A stretch of 64,000 nucleotides of DNA from UBA8752 sp965657965 (GCA_965657965.1 CBFHQM010000001.1:62001-126000), one strand, 5' to 3'. Numbered from the stretch's first letter, positions 45,375 through 54,817 are shown. Translations and numbers: made by a program. The notes: generated by a model from the sequence alone, not told the origin.

Positions 45375-46786
45375 AAATGACCCCCCACATCTCTGCAGTT
45401 TCATTGGGCCTGGCCCTCTTGATGGCCTCAATGTCGACATGGGTGAGCGGACAAACCACCTATTCGCCGCATTCACGTTTTGGATTTGGAGAGCTTCAAT
45501 CAGGCGCTGGAATCGCCCAATTCGGCATGGGTCAAATGGGGGCCGCGTGGATGGACCGACACCATTTAAACACCCGAAACCCCGCAGCTGCCGGATTTCT
45601 GACCCGAACCACATTTGCCGGGGGATTCCAACTTCGCTCCGAGCAAATCATGGAAGGTGACCGTGCCACACAAGGGGAAATTGGCGGATTGACTCAAGTG
45701 TCGTTTGCATTCAAGAAGGCCGGCGGCAAGGGCGCCTTCACCTTTGGACTCCAGCCTTGGTCCAATACCGGATACAGTGTGTCTCAGATTCGAACCGACG
45801 ACACAGCGGATGAGTACCAAATCGCGTACGAAGGTGACGGTGGTTTAACACAAGCCCACATGGGCTATGCGCGGAAATGGGAGGGCACCAAGTTCAAGCG
45901 TTTTTTTGCGCCCGATGGCACCCTTCAAGACAGCGTGCGCATTATCGCCCATGGAACTTCCTTTGGCGCACGCTTGGAACAGCGCTTTGGTGAATTGAGC
46001 AGGGCGCGAACCATCGACATTGCCAACCCCATTTTTCTAGACACCCGTGTCGAAACCGAAGAAACCCATCGCTCCCTCGGGCTTTCCGTTGGCTTTGGTC
46101 ACGAAAGACTGCTCGGCACGCGATTTGACAAAGACCGGAAACTTGTAACCAGCACCTTGCTTCGACTCGGGGGCATGGCAGCATTGGGCCGTCAGCACAA
46201 TTTGGTCAGAAAAAACCAATGGTCATCTTGGCAAACCTTGTCCACGGGCCCCATCGAAATCGATTCTGCATATGCCAGCCAAGAAGCCTTTGACATTGAA
46301 TTGCCCTTGTCTTGGACATTGGGCTTAGAAATCGAACGAAACACCCAAGATGGCCTCCGGTTCCGGCTGGGTGTTGAATGGGAGCAGACGGCTTGGTCAG
46401 AATTGGGCACCGAATGGCTTGATCCTGGGGCGGTCTTTGCCGACAAGAGCACCTTGGCCTTCGGTGGCGCACTGACACCGAGGGGATTGGACGACGCCAA
46501 TTCCATTTGGCAGCGCTCCACCTACCAGATTGGGTGGCGCCAGACCGAAGGGTACATCGCCCTCGATCAGGGGCTGCTCAATGCCAACACATGGAGCGTA
46601 GGCTGGTCCCTTCCCATGCGGGGCTCACGCTCGGGATCGAGCTTTAATCTCGCACTCAACTGGAGTTCACTTCAGGCGGGAACCTCGGATTTGGGACTTC
46701 GTGAACAAGGTTTTGGTGCAATGGCCGGGTTCACGCTCCACCCCTTCTTCAAGAACCAGTGGCTGGTCACCCGGAAGTACGATTGA
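45371..46786 (+). CDS. Outer-membrane beta-barrel protein (function unknown)
   Basis: The 471-residue protein begins with a signal peptide (about 1-27, ending STWVSG) followed by YSPHSRFGFGELQSG, a phrase common to Bacteroidota outer-membrane proteins found next to coaX. Alternating polar and hydrophobic strands continue to the end, with a long aromatic C-terminus (FFKNQWLVTRKYD). It is likely a barrel in the FadL/OmpP1 style. The start ATG 45371 overlaps the coaX stop. The gene precedes a TPR protein and lptC, so it is probably part of envelope assembly. The exact role is unknown. Confidence 0.85.
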   Translation: MKMTPHISAVSLGLALLMASMSTWVSGQTTYSPHSRFGFGELQSGAGIAQFGMGQMGAAWMDRHHLNTRNPAAAGFLTRTTFAGGFQLRSEQIMEGDRATQGEIGGLTQVSFAFKKAGGKGAFTFGLQPWSNTGYSVSQIRTDDTADEYQIAYEGDGGLTQAHMGYARKWEGTKFKRFFAPDGTLQDSVRIIAHGTSFGARLEQRFGELSRARTIDIANPIFLDTRVETEETHRSLGLSVGFGHERLLGTRFDKDRKLVTSTLLRLGGMAALGRQHNLVRKNQWSSWQTLSTGPIEIDSAYASQEAFDIELPLSWTLGLEIERNTQDGLRFRLGVEWEQTAWSELGTEWLDPGAVFADKSTLAFGGALTPRGLDDANSIWQRSTYQIGWRQTEGYIALDQGLLNANTWSVGWSLPMRGSRSGSSFNLALNWSSLQAGTSDLGLREQGFGAMAGFTLHPFFKNQWLVTRKYD

Positions 46787-46816
46787 CTTGCCCAAGCGCG
46801 ACTGAAGTGAATGGTC

Positions 46817-46824
46817 TAATTTTG
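46817..46824 (+). promoter_or_regulatory. Candidate -7 promoter element upstream of the exported TPR protein gene
   Basis: The sequence TAATTTTG is a full match to the Bacteroidota -7 element, 69 bases before ATG 46893 and 31 bases after the previous stop. TTG triplets at 46783 and 46788 are a few bases too far upstream for an ideal -33. Confidence 0.45.
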
Positions 46825-46892
46825 CCGACTTCGCGAGAATCAGAACCTTTTTGGCCCGGTCCTTGCTTGACCCCAGTAGACGTTTCAAGAAA

Positions 46893-48272
46893 ATGACCCG
46901 ATACATCTCCACCGTCCTCGTTTTACTCGCCGCATTCACGGCAGGTTCTGTGCAAGCACAAGACGACAGCAAGTATGGCGAAACGCCCGAACAGCAGGCC
47001 GCTTGCAAAGAGAACTTGAGCCTCTACGAGACTTACTACAAGCAGAAGAACTACGACGATGCCTACCCCTTTTGGCAGACGGCTTGCAGTGTCTGCCCAC
47101 CGACCGTGTCACAGAACATGTACATCAAAGGGGTCAATTTGCTGAAGCGTCAGATGAAGGCGGCAGTGAAAGCCAAGGACAATGCTCGGGCCGTGGGTCT
47201 GCGGGACAGTGTGTTTGTTTTTTATGACTTGAGGATCGCGCACTTTCCGACCACAACCAAAAAGCCGAACAATGGATGCGAAGTCATGGCGCGCAAAGCC
47301 ATGGACTGGACCAGCTTAAATAAGAAACGTGCTTTGGAGGCGCGTCCGATGTTTGAGTCGGCCATTGACTGCTTGGAAGATCGTACTTCGGCCGCTGCAT
47401 TAAATGGGTACTACAGCCTGCTCGCCAAAGTGCTCAATGGCGCAGAAGATGCCGAGGCAAAGTCTGCTGCCATCGACAAGTTGCTGACTGAGTATCTCCG
47501 CTTGAGCGACTTCATCGAAGCCGGACGCCAGCGCCAGCTTGCGGCCAACGACAGCACCAAGGCCGCCAAATACGCCACAACCCAAAAGAACCTCGACGAA
47601 GTGTTCGTTCAAGTGGCCAATTGTGAAGACATGGTTCCCGTGCTCGAAAACAAGCTGAATGCGGCACCGGACGACATTGAAATCAAGAAAAAAGTCTTGC
47701 GATTGCTCAACGAGAAAGGCTGTACAGACAATGCCATCTTCTTGCCCGTAGCCGAAGCGGTTTATGCAGACGAGAAAAATGCAGATGCCGCTTACTCAAT
47801 CGGTATACAGCTGGCAAAAAAGGGCGATTACGGCGCCGCCTTGCCCTACTTCGAAGAGGCGTCTGAACTTTGTGGTGACTGCCCCAAAGCTGCACGCAAC
47901 TTGATGAAAGCAGGGCAAGTGGCCAAGAACGCTGGACAAGTCAGCAAGTGCATCCGATATGCCCGGAAGGCGGCCAAAGCCGACCCAGGCAATGGAGAGC
48001 CCTACCTCTTGATTGGAGATGCTGTCGCTTCCATGGTGGGCTCCTGCACAGCCAGTCCTTTGGGTGGCCGCGAAGTTTACTGGCTCGCCACAGACTACTA
48101 CGAGCGTGCAAAATCCGTCGACGCCAATGTGGCCTCGAAAGCCAAAACGAAGATCTCTCAAGTCAAGAGATCCTACCCCACCATCGATGACCTCTTTACC
48201 TATGGAATTACCGAAGGCAAGGAGATTCGCGTGGAGTGTTTGGGCGAGACAACCAAGGCTCGACAACCCTGA
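46893..48272 (+). CDS. Exported TPR-repeat protein (Cys-rich)
   Basis: The 459-residue protein has a signal peptide (about 1-23, ending VQAQ) and several degenerate tetratricopeptide repeats over the whole mature part (for example LYETYYKQKNYDDAYPF and GIQLAKKGDYGAALPYFEEA). Over ten cysteines are spread along it, including SVCP, ASELCGDCPK and VECLGE, so disulfides are possible. It is probably a periplasmic or outer-membrane-facing scaffold protein. It lies between the barrel protein and lptC on the same strand with its own candidate promoter. I do not assign a specific function. Confidence 0.85.
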   Translation: MTRYISTVLVLLAAFTAGSVQAQDDSKYGETPEQQAACKENLSLYETYYKQKNYDDAYPFWQTACSVCPPTVSQNMYIKGVNLLKRQMKAAVKAKDNARAVGLRDSVFVFYDLRIAHFPTTTKKPNNGCEVMARKAMDWTSLNKKRALEARPMFESAIDCLEDRTSAAALNGYYSLLAKVLNGAEDAEAKSAAIDKLLTEYLRLSDFIEAGRQRQLAANDSTKAAKYATTQKNLDEVFVQVANCEDMVPVLENKLNAAPDDIEIKKKVLRLLNEKGCTDNAIFLPVAEAVYADEKNADAAYSIGIQLAKKGDYGAALPYFEEASELCGDCPKAARNLMKAGQVAKNAGQVSKCIRYARKAAKADPGNGEPYLLIGDAVASMVGSCTASPLGGREVYWLATDYYERAKSVDANVASKAKTKISQVKRSYPTIDDLFTYGITEGKEIRVECLGETTKARQP

Positions 48273-48280
48273 ATTTGAGC

Positions 48281-48844
48281 GTGCGTTATCCGCTCCATTG
48301 CACAGCAATCATGCTGGGGGTTCTGCTCTGCTTCGGCGGTTGCAGGAACAGCCTTGACGAGGTAGCCGACTTCGAAATGCTCGGGGACGGAGCCTCCCAA
48401 TCCATTCGTTCTGCCCAGCTCGAATACAGCGTAGAGGGTGTGCCTACGCACCGACTCAATGCCGCCAACATGCAGCGGTCTTCAGAGGAAAACGCGACGT
48501 GGGCTGTATCGGGAGGCTTTCAAATGGAAGTACTCGAGAAAGACGGCATGGACGGGGCGTTTCTTTCGGCTCAATCCGGCACATTTGCTGAGGAGTCTCG
48601 CTTTCTCAAGGCAGAGGGGAATGTCGTGTTGATGGGGGAAGGCGGGGACACGCTCCACACCGAATTGCTCTATTGGAGTGCAGACAGCGACCGTGTTCAC
48701 ACGCCTGCACCGGTCGAGGTCAGAACGCCCGAAGGCATCTTGCGCGGAACAGGGTTAGAATCTGACGCCCGTTTTAGCCGATATCGAATTTTACGCCCAA
48801 CCGGCATCTTTTTGATCGACACCACCAAGACCAACACGCCGTGA
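48281..48844 (+). CDS. lptC: LPS export ABC transporter periplasmic protein LptC
   Basis: The 187-residue protein from a GTG start at 48281 has a short signal with lipobox (CFGGC) and a beta-jellyroll LptC domain. The segments SAQLEYSVEGVPTHRL, QSGTFAEESRFLKAEGNVVLMG and LLYWSADSDRVHTPAPVEV are the repeated strand pairs of LptC/OstA-type proteins. It carries LPS from the inner-membrane LptBFG complex toward LptA. ATG 48311 is an alternative that shortens the signal. It follows the TPR gene by 8 bases and overlaps the next start codon by four bases. Confidence 0.86.
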   Translation: MRYPLHCTAIMLGVLLCFGGCRNSLDEVADFEMLGDGASQSIRSAQLEYSVEGVPTHRLNAANMQRSSEENATWAVSGGFQMEVLEKDGMDGAFLSAQSGTFAEESRFLKAEGNVVLMGEGGDTLHTELLYWSADSDRVHTPAPVEVRTPEGILRGTGLESDARFSRYRILRPTGIFLIDTTKTNTP

Positions 48845-49068
48845 CCCACCGAATTCACCTTATTGCCGAGCGCCTTTGGGCCGTCATCGCGCTCGTGGCC
48901 CTTGCGGTCGCCATCTACGACTTGATCACCCGCGGCTGGGCTGGTGGAAAAATCAGCTTGATCTTCCCGGGCATTGCTGGTACGTGGTATTTGACAAGAC
49001 GTGCACTGCGAAAAAAAATCGAAGCCTCAGCGGAAAGCAGGCCTCCTTCCGATTCCGAATCGCACTGA
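48841..49068 (+). CDS. Small two-helix membrane protein
   Basis: The 75-residue protein starts at GTG 48841, overlapping the lptC stop. Two hydrophobic segments (about residues 13-30 and 36-52) flank a short loop, and a basic then acidic tail (RRALRKKIEASAESR) follows. A small membrane protein in this place between lptC and the CorC-type gene is familiar from Flavobacteriales, but I know no function. It may be an accessory of LPS export or simply co-expressed. Confidence 0.7.
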   Translation: MTHRIHLIAERLWAVIALVALAVAIYDLITRGWAGGKISLIFPGIAGTWYLTRRALRKKIEASAESRPPSDSESH

Positions 49069-49093
49069 CTGTGCGTCCTGTCTCCGCTTCGCT

Positions 49094-49101
49094 TAAATTC
49101 G
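49094..49101 (+). promoter_or_regulatory. Candidate -7-like promoter element before the CorC-family gene
   Basis: The sequence TAAATTCG differs by one base from TAnnTTTG and sits 23 bases before ATG 49124. The same TTCG variant precedes tRNA-Leu, tRNA-Pro and the start of pheT in this window. Confidence 0.35.
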
Positions 49102-49123
49102 AGCGTAGCCCCGGCACATTACC

Positions 49124-50440
49124 ATGGACCCTGACCCTGCCAGTTTGTTGTTGCTGATCTCTTCCCTGCTGGCCTCGGCCTTCTTTTCGGGAATGGAAAT
49201 CGCATTCGTCTCGGCCAACCGTCTGCAAGCCGAGTTGGACCGCAACCAAGGGGGCATTTCCGGGCGGTTGGTGGAGCATTTAATGCGACGCCCTGAACGC
49301 TTCATTGCGTCGATGTTGGTGGGCAACAACCTGGCGCTCGTGATTTTTGGTCTGGAATCGGGCGCATTGCTCGGCCATTGGCTTTTCGGAACTACGCAAT
49401 GGGAGACCGCCCCTTCCCCCATGACCGCTCTGGCCACTCAGACCGCCATTGCCACCATTGTCGTTTTGATCACGGCCGAATTCCTTCCCAAGAGTTTCTT
49501 TCATGGTGCTCCGAACCGGTGGCTCAGAATTTTGGCCTTCCCCTTGGTTGTACTTCACTACCTCTTTTTGCCGCCCGCGCTGGTCGTCTTGGGTCTGAGC
49601 CGTGTGTTTCTGGGAAAGAGAAAAGACGACGTAAGCGAGGATCAACTTGGCTCGATTGACTTAGATGACTTTGTCCGAAACCTCAACGACCGAATGGAGT
49701 CAGAAGAGGAGTCTGTTTTGGACAACGAACTGCAAATTCTGCAGAACGCCCTTGACTTTTCGAACCTCAAAGCGCGCGACTGCTTGGTTCCGCGAAATGA
49801 AATTGTGGCCCTCGAAGCCGGCGCCAAACTGGCTGAGCTCGAACGCTGTTTTGTAGAAACGGGCCTCAGCAAGGTTGTCGTTTACAGAGGCAACATCGAC
49901 CACATTGTCGGCTATGTCCATTCGAAAGACGTCCTGCGCAAAACATTGGAAACCGAGGAAGAACTTCACAACGAAGACATTACTCGGTTCTTACACCCCA
50001 CGATCATTGTACCCGAGCCTATGGGGGCGCAAGACATTTTGGCCGAGTTCATTCGCCGTCGACGTCATTTGGCTGTAGTGGTGGACGAATACGGTGGAAC
50101 ATCGGGCATTCTTACAATGGAGGACATTGTGGAGGAGCTCATCGGCGACATCGAAGACGAACACGACAACGAGGACTTGATCGAAATGGAACTGGGCAAA
50201 GGCCACTATCGATTCAGTGCCCGCCACGAAGTTGACGATGTCAATGCGCGGTTTGACCTCGACCTGCCCGAAGACGAAGCCTATGAAACCATAGGGGGAC
50301 TGGTGCTGCACTACACCGAAGAAATCCCCAGCGAAGGGGACCGCATCGAAATCGATGGAACGGCCATCCAAGTCACCCGCGTCGATGGAGCACGAATTGT
50401 CCTCGTCGAGGTCTTGCTAAATCAGCAAGAATCGACGTGA
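49124..50440 (+). CDS. Hemolysin-C/CorC family CNNM-CBS membrane protein
   Basis: The 438-residue protein has DUF21/CNNM membrane segments (about residues 5-165, with FFSGMEIAFVSANRL), a CBS pair (about 200-335; LAVVVDEYGGTSGILTMEDIVEEL at its end, here quoted in part as DEYGGTSGI), and a CorC/HlyC domain (about 350-430). Family members are linked to magnesium or cobalt homeostasis. It is a paralogue of the GldE part of the nearby fusion but has no GldD-like tail. It lies upstream of ppiD and downstream of the lptC unit. Confidence 0.92.
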   Translation: MDPDPASLLLLISSLLASAFFSGMEIAFVSANRLQAELDRNQGGISGRLVEHLMRRPERFIASMLVGNNLALVIFGLESGALLGHWLFGTTQWETAPSPMTALATQTAIATIVVLITAEFLPKSFFHGAPNRWLRILAFPLVVLHYLFLPPALVVLGLSRVFLGKRKDDVSEDQLGSIDLDDFVRNLNDRMESEEESVLDNELQILQNALDFSNLKARDCLVPRNEIVALEAGAKLAELERCFVETGLSKVVVYRGNIDHIVGYVHSKDVLRKTLETEEELHNEDITRFLHPTIIVPEPMGAQDILAEFIRRRRHLAVVVDEYGGTSGILTMEDIVEELIGDIEDEHDNEDLIEMELGKGHYRFSARHEVDDVNARFDLDLPEDEAYETIGGLVLHYTEEIPSEGDRIEIDGTAIQVTRVDGARIVLVEVLLNQQEST

Positions 50441-50461
50441 TGCACTCCGCTGTGCTCTGCC

Positions 50462-50469
50462 TATCTTTG
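50462..50469 (+). promoter_or_regulatory. Candidate -7 promoter element for ppiD
   Basis: The sequence TATCTTTG is a full match to TAnnTTTG, 33 bases before ATG 50495 in the 54-base gap after the previous gene. No TTG is seen at the best -33 spacing. Confidence 0.5.
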
Positions 50470-50494
50470 CAAACCACCTAAAAATCCTGCCACA

Positions 50495-52594
50495 ATGGGC
50501 ATGATCGAAAGCATCCGCAACCGCCAAACGCTCCTCCTCACCATTATTGGTATAGGCATGTTGAGCTTCCTCGTTCCCTATGACGCTGTTATTGCGTTGT
50601 TTGGAAATCAAGCCGGCACCCAATCTGCCGGCGTTGTCAATGGAGACGACATCTCTTTTATGGAGTACCGAACCAAGGTGCAACAGCGCAACGACCTGTT
50701 TAACTACACGGACAATCGCGCCGCTCAAAACGAGGTTTGGAGCGACTTAGTCTCAGAGCGCCTTTACGGCGACGAGTTCAGCGACCTTGGCCTGGAGTTG
50801 ACCAAAGAAGAGTTCGATGACATCCGTTACGGAGACTACATCTCTCCTTGGGTGGCGCAGACCTTCTACGGCGGACAAGTCACTGAAGAGCAAAAAGAAA
50901 ACTGGCGCCAGACGTTCAGCAACATGTACAGCGATCCGAATGGCCGCGTGAATTACATGGGTTACGCAAACGTCATCAGTGCCAAGCGCATGCGCGAGAA
51001 GTTTGATGGATTGGTGAAAGCCGGTCTTGCAGCCAACACTCTCGAAGGCAAGCGCGAGTTCTTGCGTACCGAAGCCAAAGTGGACTTCAGTTACGTTTTG
51101 AAAACTTACGCGTCCATTCCAGACAGCGAGGTAGAGGTCAGCGACAGCGATGTCCGCAATTTCTACCGGAACCACAAAGACGAGGCGCAATATGCGCAGC
51201 GCGCTGGCCGCGATTTGGAATACATCCGCATTCCCATCGGCCCAAGTTTCGACGACCGCAACCTTGCCAAGAGCCAATTTCAAGGACTGGCAGACGAGTG
51301 GGGCACGTCGTCCGACGATGTCGCTTTCATCAGCGCGAAAGGATTGGCTAACAATGCCCGCGAATTGCAATTGATTGGAGAGGCGTTGTCTGCTGAATCA
51401 AAGGCTTCTGAATTGGAATCCGCCGCCATCGGCACTGTAGTCGGCCCCTACTTCGAAGGCGAAAACATTCGCTTGGACAAAGTCACGTCTCGTGAAGACG
51501 TTGCAGACAGCACAGTGAAGTGCCGTCACATCCTTCTGAAGACAGCCGACATTACAGACCCTGCCCAATTGGCTGTGCTCGAAGCACGCGCCGATTCGTT
51601 GAAGCGCCGCCTGCGTGCAGGCGATGCGTTTGCCGACTTGGTAAACAAGCACAGCGAAGACCCCGGTTCAAAAGCCACGGGTGGCGAATACGAGTTTAAG
51701 CGCGGCCGCATGGTCAAGCCATTCGAGAACTTCTGCTTTGACAACCGCGTCGGCGCCATCGGCACGGCAGAAACCAACTATGGAGTCCACTTGATCGAGG
51801 TCCTCGATCAACAATGGACGGCCGAAGCCTTGACCATCCAACGGGTGGAGCAAAAAGTGTCCATTTCAAATGGCACCTCATCAGAAACAGAGCAAGTGGC
51901 CATGAACTTCGCCATTGACTATGGTTCTACAGAGGACTTCCGCAACGCGGCGGACACCATGGGCTACGCGATTGTCGAAGGGAAAAGCGTGATGGCTTCA
52001 GCCACAGCCATTTCTGGCTTACCCAACGCAGGTGAAGTTGTGGGGTGGGCCTTTGGTGCTGAGCCAGGAGATGTCTCTAACCCATTCCGCATCGACGACA
52101 ACTACATCATCGCCACGTTGGTGCGCGTGAAGCAAGCCGGTGTACCACCCTTGGAAAATGTAGAGGACCAAATGCGTGCCGGTGCATTGAAGGACAAGAA
52201 AGCGGAGCGCTACATGGAGTTGATGGCAGGAAGCTCCTTGGAGGACATTGCCACCCAAATCAGCGGCGCAGTCAAAACAGCGAGTTCCGTTAGCCTTCAA
52301 TCCCCCAGCATCAGTGGTGCCGGAGGCGCTGCCGAGCCCGACGTTGTGGGCGCCGCATTCTCTTCTGAGTTGAACTCTACAAGTGCGCCCATTCAAGGTG
52401 CCAACGGGATTTGGGTCATTTCTCCTACCCTCCGCAACGAGGTGGAGGCCACTGGAGACTTCGCTTCTCAGACCAACACATTGAACAACCGTTCATATTT
52501 CAGGAACATGCCTGCAACCAGCGGCGCACCTGCTCGTCTGTCGCGCGCGATCCAAGAGAAAGCCAACGTAGAAGATCTTCGCCAAGGAAGCTAA
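50495..52594 (+). CDS. Peptidylprolyl isomerase, PpiD/SurA type
   Basis: The 699-residue protein has one N-terminal membrane anchor (about residues 13-33), a SurA_N/PpiD-like helical region, a parvulin PPIase domain (about 340-435, CRHILLKTAD...GGEYEFKRGRMVKPFENFCF) and a long C-terminal part. It is an inner-membrane-anchored periplasmic folding factor for exported and outer-membrane proteins. It closes the coaX-lptC-CorC gene block, as in many Flavobacteriales, and probably has its own promoter. A stable inverted repeat lies just after its stop. Confidence 0.9.
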   Translation: MGMIESIRNRQTLLLTIIGIGMLSFLVPYDAVIALFGNQAGTQSAGVVNGDDISFMEYRTKVQQRNDLFNYTDNRAAQNEVWSDLVSERLYGDEFSDLGLELTKEEFDDIRYGDYISPWVAQTFYGGQVTEEQKENWRQTFSNMYSDPNGRVNYMGYANVISAKRMREKFDGLVKAGLAANTLEGKREFLRTEAKVDFSYVLKTYASIPDSEVEVSDSDVRNFYRNHKDEAQYAQRAGRDLEYIRIPIGPSFDDRNLAKSQFQGLADEWGTSSDDVAFISAKGLANNARELQLIGEALSAESKASELESAAIGTVVGPYFEGENIRLDKVTSREDVADSTVKCRHILLKTADITDPAQLAVLEARADSLKRRLRAGDAFADLVNKHSEDPGSKATGGEYEFKRGRMVKPFENFCFDNRVGAIGTAETNYGVHLIEVLDQQWTAEALTIQRVEQKVSISNGTSSETEQVAMNFAIDYGSTEDFRNAADTMGYAIVEGKSVMASATAISGLPNAGEVVGWAFGAEPGDVSNPFRIDDNYIIATLVRVKQAGVPPLENVEDQMRAGALKDKKAERYMELMAGSSLEDIATQISGAVKTASSVSLQSPSISGAGGAAEPDVVGAAFSSELNSTSAPIQGANGIWVISPTLRNEVEATGDFASQTNTLNNRSYFRNMPATSGAPARLSRAIQEKANVEDLRQGS

Positions 52595-52627
52595 TTCGCT
52601 TTCCTTCGGGTTGAATCAAATTGAAGC

Positions 52628-52675
52628 CGCCTGTCTGCAGGAATGAGTCACTCCGACCGTTCCAGCAGGCAGGCG
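52628..52675. terminator. Large inverted repeat between ppiD and queA (possible shared terminator)
   Basis: Arms CGCCTGTCTGC (52628-52638) and GCAGGCAGGCG (52665-52675) pair over 11 bases with one G-T pair, and an inner GGAA/TTCC pair extends the stem. The right arm lies inside the last codons of queA. There is no strong T run on either side, so a terminator role for the convergent pair is likely but not certain. Confidence 0.5.
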
Positions 52676-53817
52676 TCTCCGTAACTCAGGAAACGATATC
52701 CTGTTTTGATGGCATGTGCATACGCCGCACGCCAATCTGGGCCTACCATCGCCTCGATAATGCACAACAAGGTGCTATTGGGCATATGGAAGTTGGTTAG
52801 CAAACGCTGAGCGGAGCGCACCTGATAGCCGGGTATGACCATGAGGTGAGTCACAAACTCCAACCCTTCGTCGTCTTGGCATTTTGTAGCCAACCACGCC
52901 GCCGCTTCCCGAAAAGAGGGAAACACTGGCTTTTCCGTCTGGTGGATCCATTGCGCAACAGGCACGTCAGGTCCTGGGCCTCCGGCTTTCCATCGGCAAG
53001 CGAGCCAAAATGCACTTTCCAACGTGCGAAGTGAGGTGGTGCCCACAACGGTGAGGTCTTCTACGCTAGACAGGTCATGAAGCGTTTGCTGGGTGAGTAA
53101 ACACCGCTCGCCGTGCATCTCATGTGCATTCAATTCTCCGCTGATGGGCTTGAACGTGCCTACGCCTACATGCAAGGTAACCTGGCCCAGCTGCACTCCC
53201 TTTCGCTTCAATTCCGACAGCAGGCCTTTGGTCAGGTGGAGCCCTGCCGTTGGCGCCGCCACACTGCCGGGGTGGCGGGCAAACACGGTCTGGTAACGGT
53301 CGGCATCTGTCGCATCGGCCTCTCTTCTCATGTACGGAGGCAGTGGAATTCGACCCAATCGATCGAGCACATCTCCAAAGGCTTCACCGCCTTCCCAGTG
53401 AAAACGAAGTGCGCTACCGTCGCGTTCCACCGTGAGGTTTACGCCGCTCTCCGGAACCTCAAGTGCGCCGGACTTCCACTTCTTTGCACCGCCAACCATG
53501 GCGTTCCAAACCACAGGGGAATGTGCCACCAGCGCCTGTTCCACCGGTTCATCTCGAGGTTCTAAAAGGAGCAGTTCCAGAACACCACCCGTTGGCTTCT
53601 TTGCCATCAGACGGGCGTGTAACACCTTGGTTTCGTTGACCCATAGTCCACTTTCTGCCGGCAGCAATTGGGGCAAATCTTGAACCTGCCGGTCGACGAT
53701 TTCACCTGAACTCAAGACATGCAGCAACCTTGCGCCAGATCTGTTTTCGGCAGGGCGCTTGGCAATCCTGTCCTCGGGGAGGAGATAATCAAAGGATGAA
53801 TAAGGGTTCTCAGACAT
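52648..53817 (-). CDS. queA: S-adenosylmethionine:tRNA ribosyltransferase-isomerase QueA
   Basis: The 389-residue protein opens with the family phrase SSFDYLLPEDRIAKRPAENR and contains HPGSVAAPTAGLHLTKGLL and LHVGVGTFKPI, both diagnostic for QueA. It transfers the ribosyl group of SAM to preQ1 in tRNA to form epoxyqueuosine. Start ATG 53817 was chosen since it gives the conserved N-terminus; the frame continues to 53880 without similarity. It is divergent from tdh with 37 bases between, and its 3' end carries one arm of an inverted repeat shared with the ppiD 3' region. Confidence 0.95.
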   Translation of the reverse strand: MSENPYSSFDYLLPEDRIAKRPAENRSGARLLHVLSSGEIVDRQVQDLPQLLPAESGLWVNETKVLHARLMAKKPTGGVLELLLLEPRDEPVEQALVAHSPVVWNAMVGGAKKWKSGALEVPESGVNLTVERDGSALRFHWEGGEAFGDVLDRLGRIPLPPYMRREADATDADRYQTVFARHPGSVAAPTAGLHLTKGLLSELKRKGVQLGQVTLHVGVGTFKPISGELNAHEMHGERCLLTQQTLHDLSSVEDLTVVGTTSLRTLESAFWLACRWKAGGPGPDVPVAQWIHQTEKPVFPSFREAAAWLATKCQDDEGLEFVTHLMVIPGYQVRSAQRLLTNFHMPNSTLLCIIEAMVGPDWRAAYAHAIKTGYRFLSYGDACLLERSE

Positions 53818-53854
53818 GCGTTCATGCAAGCTACATCCATCGCATATTTGTCCC

Positions 53855-54817
53855 ATGCCCCGCAACGTCCATTTCATCATCGGTGCCTCGGGTCAGCTCG
53901 GCACAGAATTCGCCTTGGCTCTACATCGCGCTGGCGAGCATGTGGTCTTGTCCGACATCCACCCCCCCACATTGGATGCGCTCAAAGCATTGCCTTTCGA
54001 GTGCATGGACGTCCGCGATGGAGATGCCGTCGCAAACCGCATGGCACAGCATGGCACGACCCATGTTCACCATTTGGCTGCAGCATTGAGTGCGCGCGGC
54101 GAAAAAGAACCCCAATGGGCTTGGGACTTAAACATGCGTGGCCTGCTCAATGTCCTCGAGGCTGCTGCTGCAAATCCGAGCATTGCCCGTGTTTTTTGGC
54201 CAAGCTCGATTGCAGTGTTTGGGCCAGACAATGGACCGATTGCCCAGCAAAATGGACATCGACTTCCAGAGACGGTCTACGGCATCAGCAAACAAGCTGG
54301 AGAGCAATGGTGCGCATGGTACAGGCAGCATCGCGGTGTAGATGTGCGCAGCGTGCGTTACCCCGGGCTGATTGGCGAACTTTCTCCGCCTGGCGGTGGC
54401 ACCACCGATTACGCCGTCGAAGTGTTTGATCACTTGGATACACCCGCCCCCTATTCCTGTTTCCTCTCCAAGGGAACCGTACTGCCGATGATGCACATGG
54501 AAGATGCGGTTGGTGCCATGATGCAGATCATGTCTGCACCGCAGCACCGCATCGTCAACAAAGAGTCCTACAACATTCAAGGGCTGTCCTTTGATCCAGC
54601 AACACTGTTTGCCGAAATCCAGCGACACGTTCCCGATTTCCAAGCCATCTATGCTCCGGATTTCCGTCAGGCCATCGCAGATGGCTGGCCTGAGGCTTTG
54701 GATGATGCTGCTGCGCGCACAGACTGGGATTGGTCCGCCGCGGTCGATCTGAGTGAACTGGTGCGCAGAATGATTGTCTCCAAGCGACAGGATCAAGTCC
54801 TGTCGGTCCCCGGATAA
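53855..54817 (+). CDS. L-threonine 3-dehydrogenase, SDR (NAD-epimerase-like) type
   Basis: The 320-residue protein has an extended-SDR fold with the NAD loop IIGASGQLGTEFA (G-x2-G-x2-G), catalytic Tyr in VYGISKQAGE (YxxxK), and the segments RYPGLIGELSPPGGGTTDYAVE and PDFRQAIADGWP that mark the short-chain threonine dehydrogenases rather than sugar epimerases. It oxidises L-threonine to 2-amino-3-ketobutyrate. No 2-amino-3-ketobutyrate ligase gene is in the window. The gene is divergent from queA, 37 bases away. Confidence 0.88.
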   Translation: MPRNVHFIIGASGQLGTEFALALHRAGEHVVLSDIHPPTLDALKALPFECMDVRDGDAVANRMAQHGTTHVHHLAAALSARGEKEPQWAWDLNMRGLLNVLEAAAANPSIARVFWPSSIAVFGPDNGPIAQQNGHRLPETVYGISKQAGEQWCAWYRQHRGVDVRSVRYPGLIGELSPPGGGTTDYAVEVFDHLDTPAPYSCFLSKGTVLPMMHMEDAVGAMMQIMSAPQHRIVNKESYNIQGLSFDPATLFAEIQRHVPDFQAIYAPDFRQAIADGWPEALDDAAARTDWDWSAAVDLSELVRRMIVSKRQDQVLSVPG

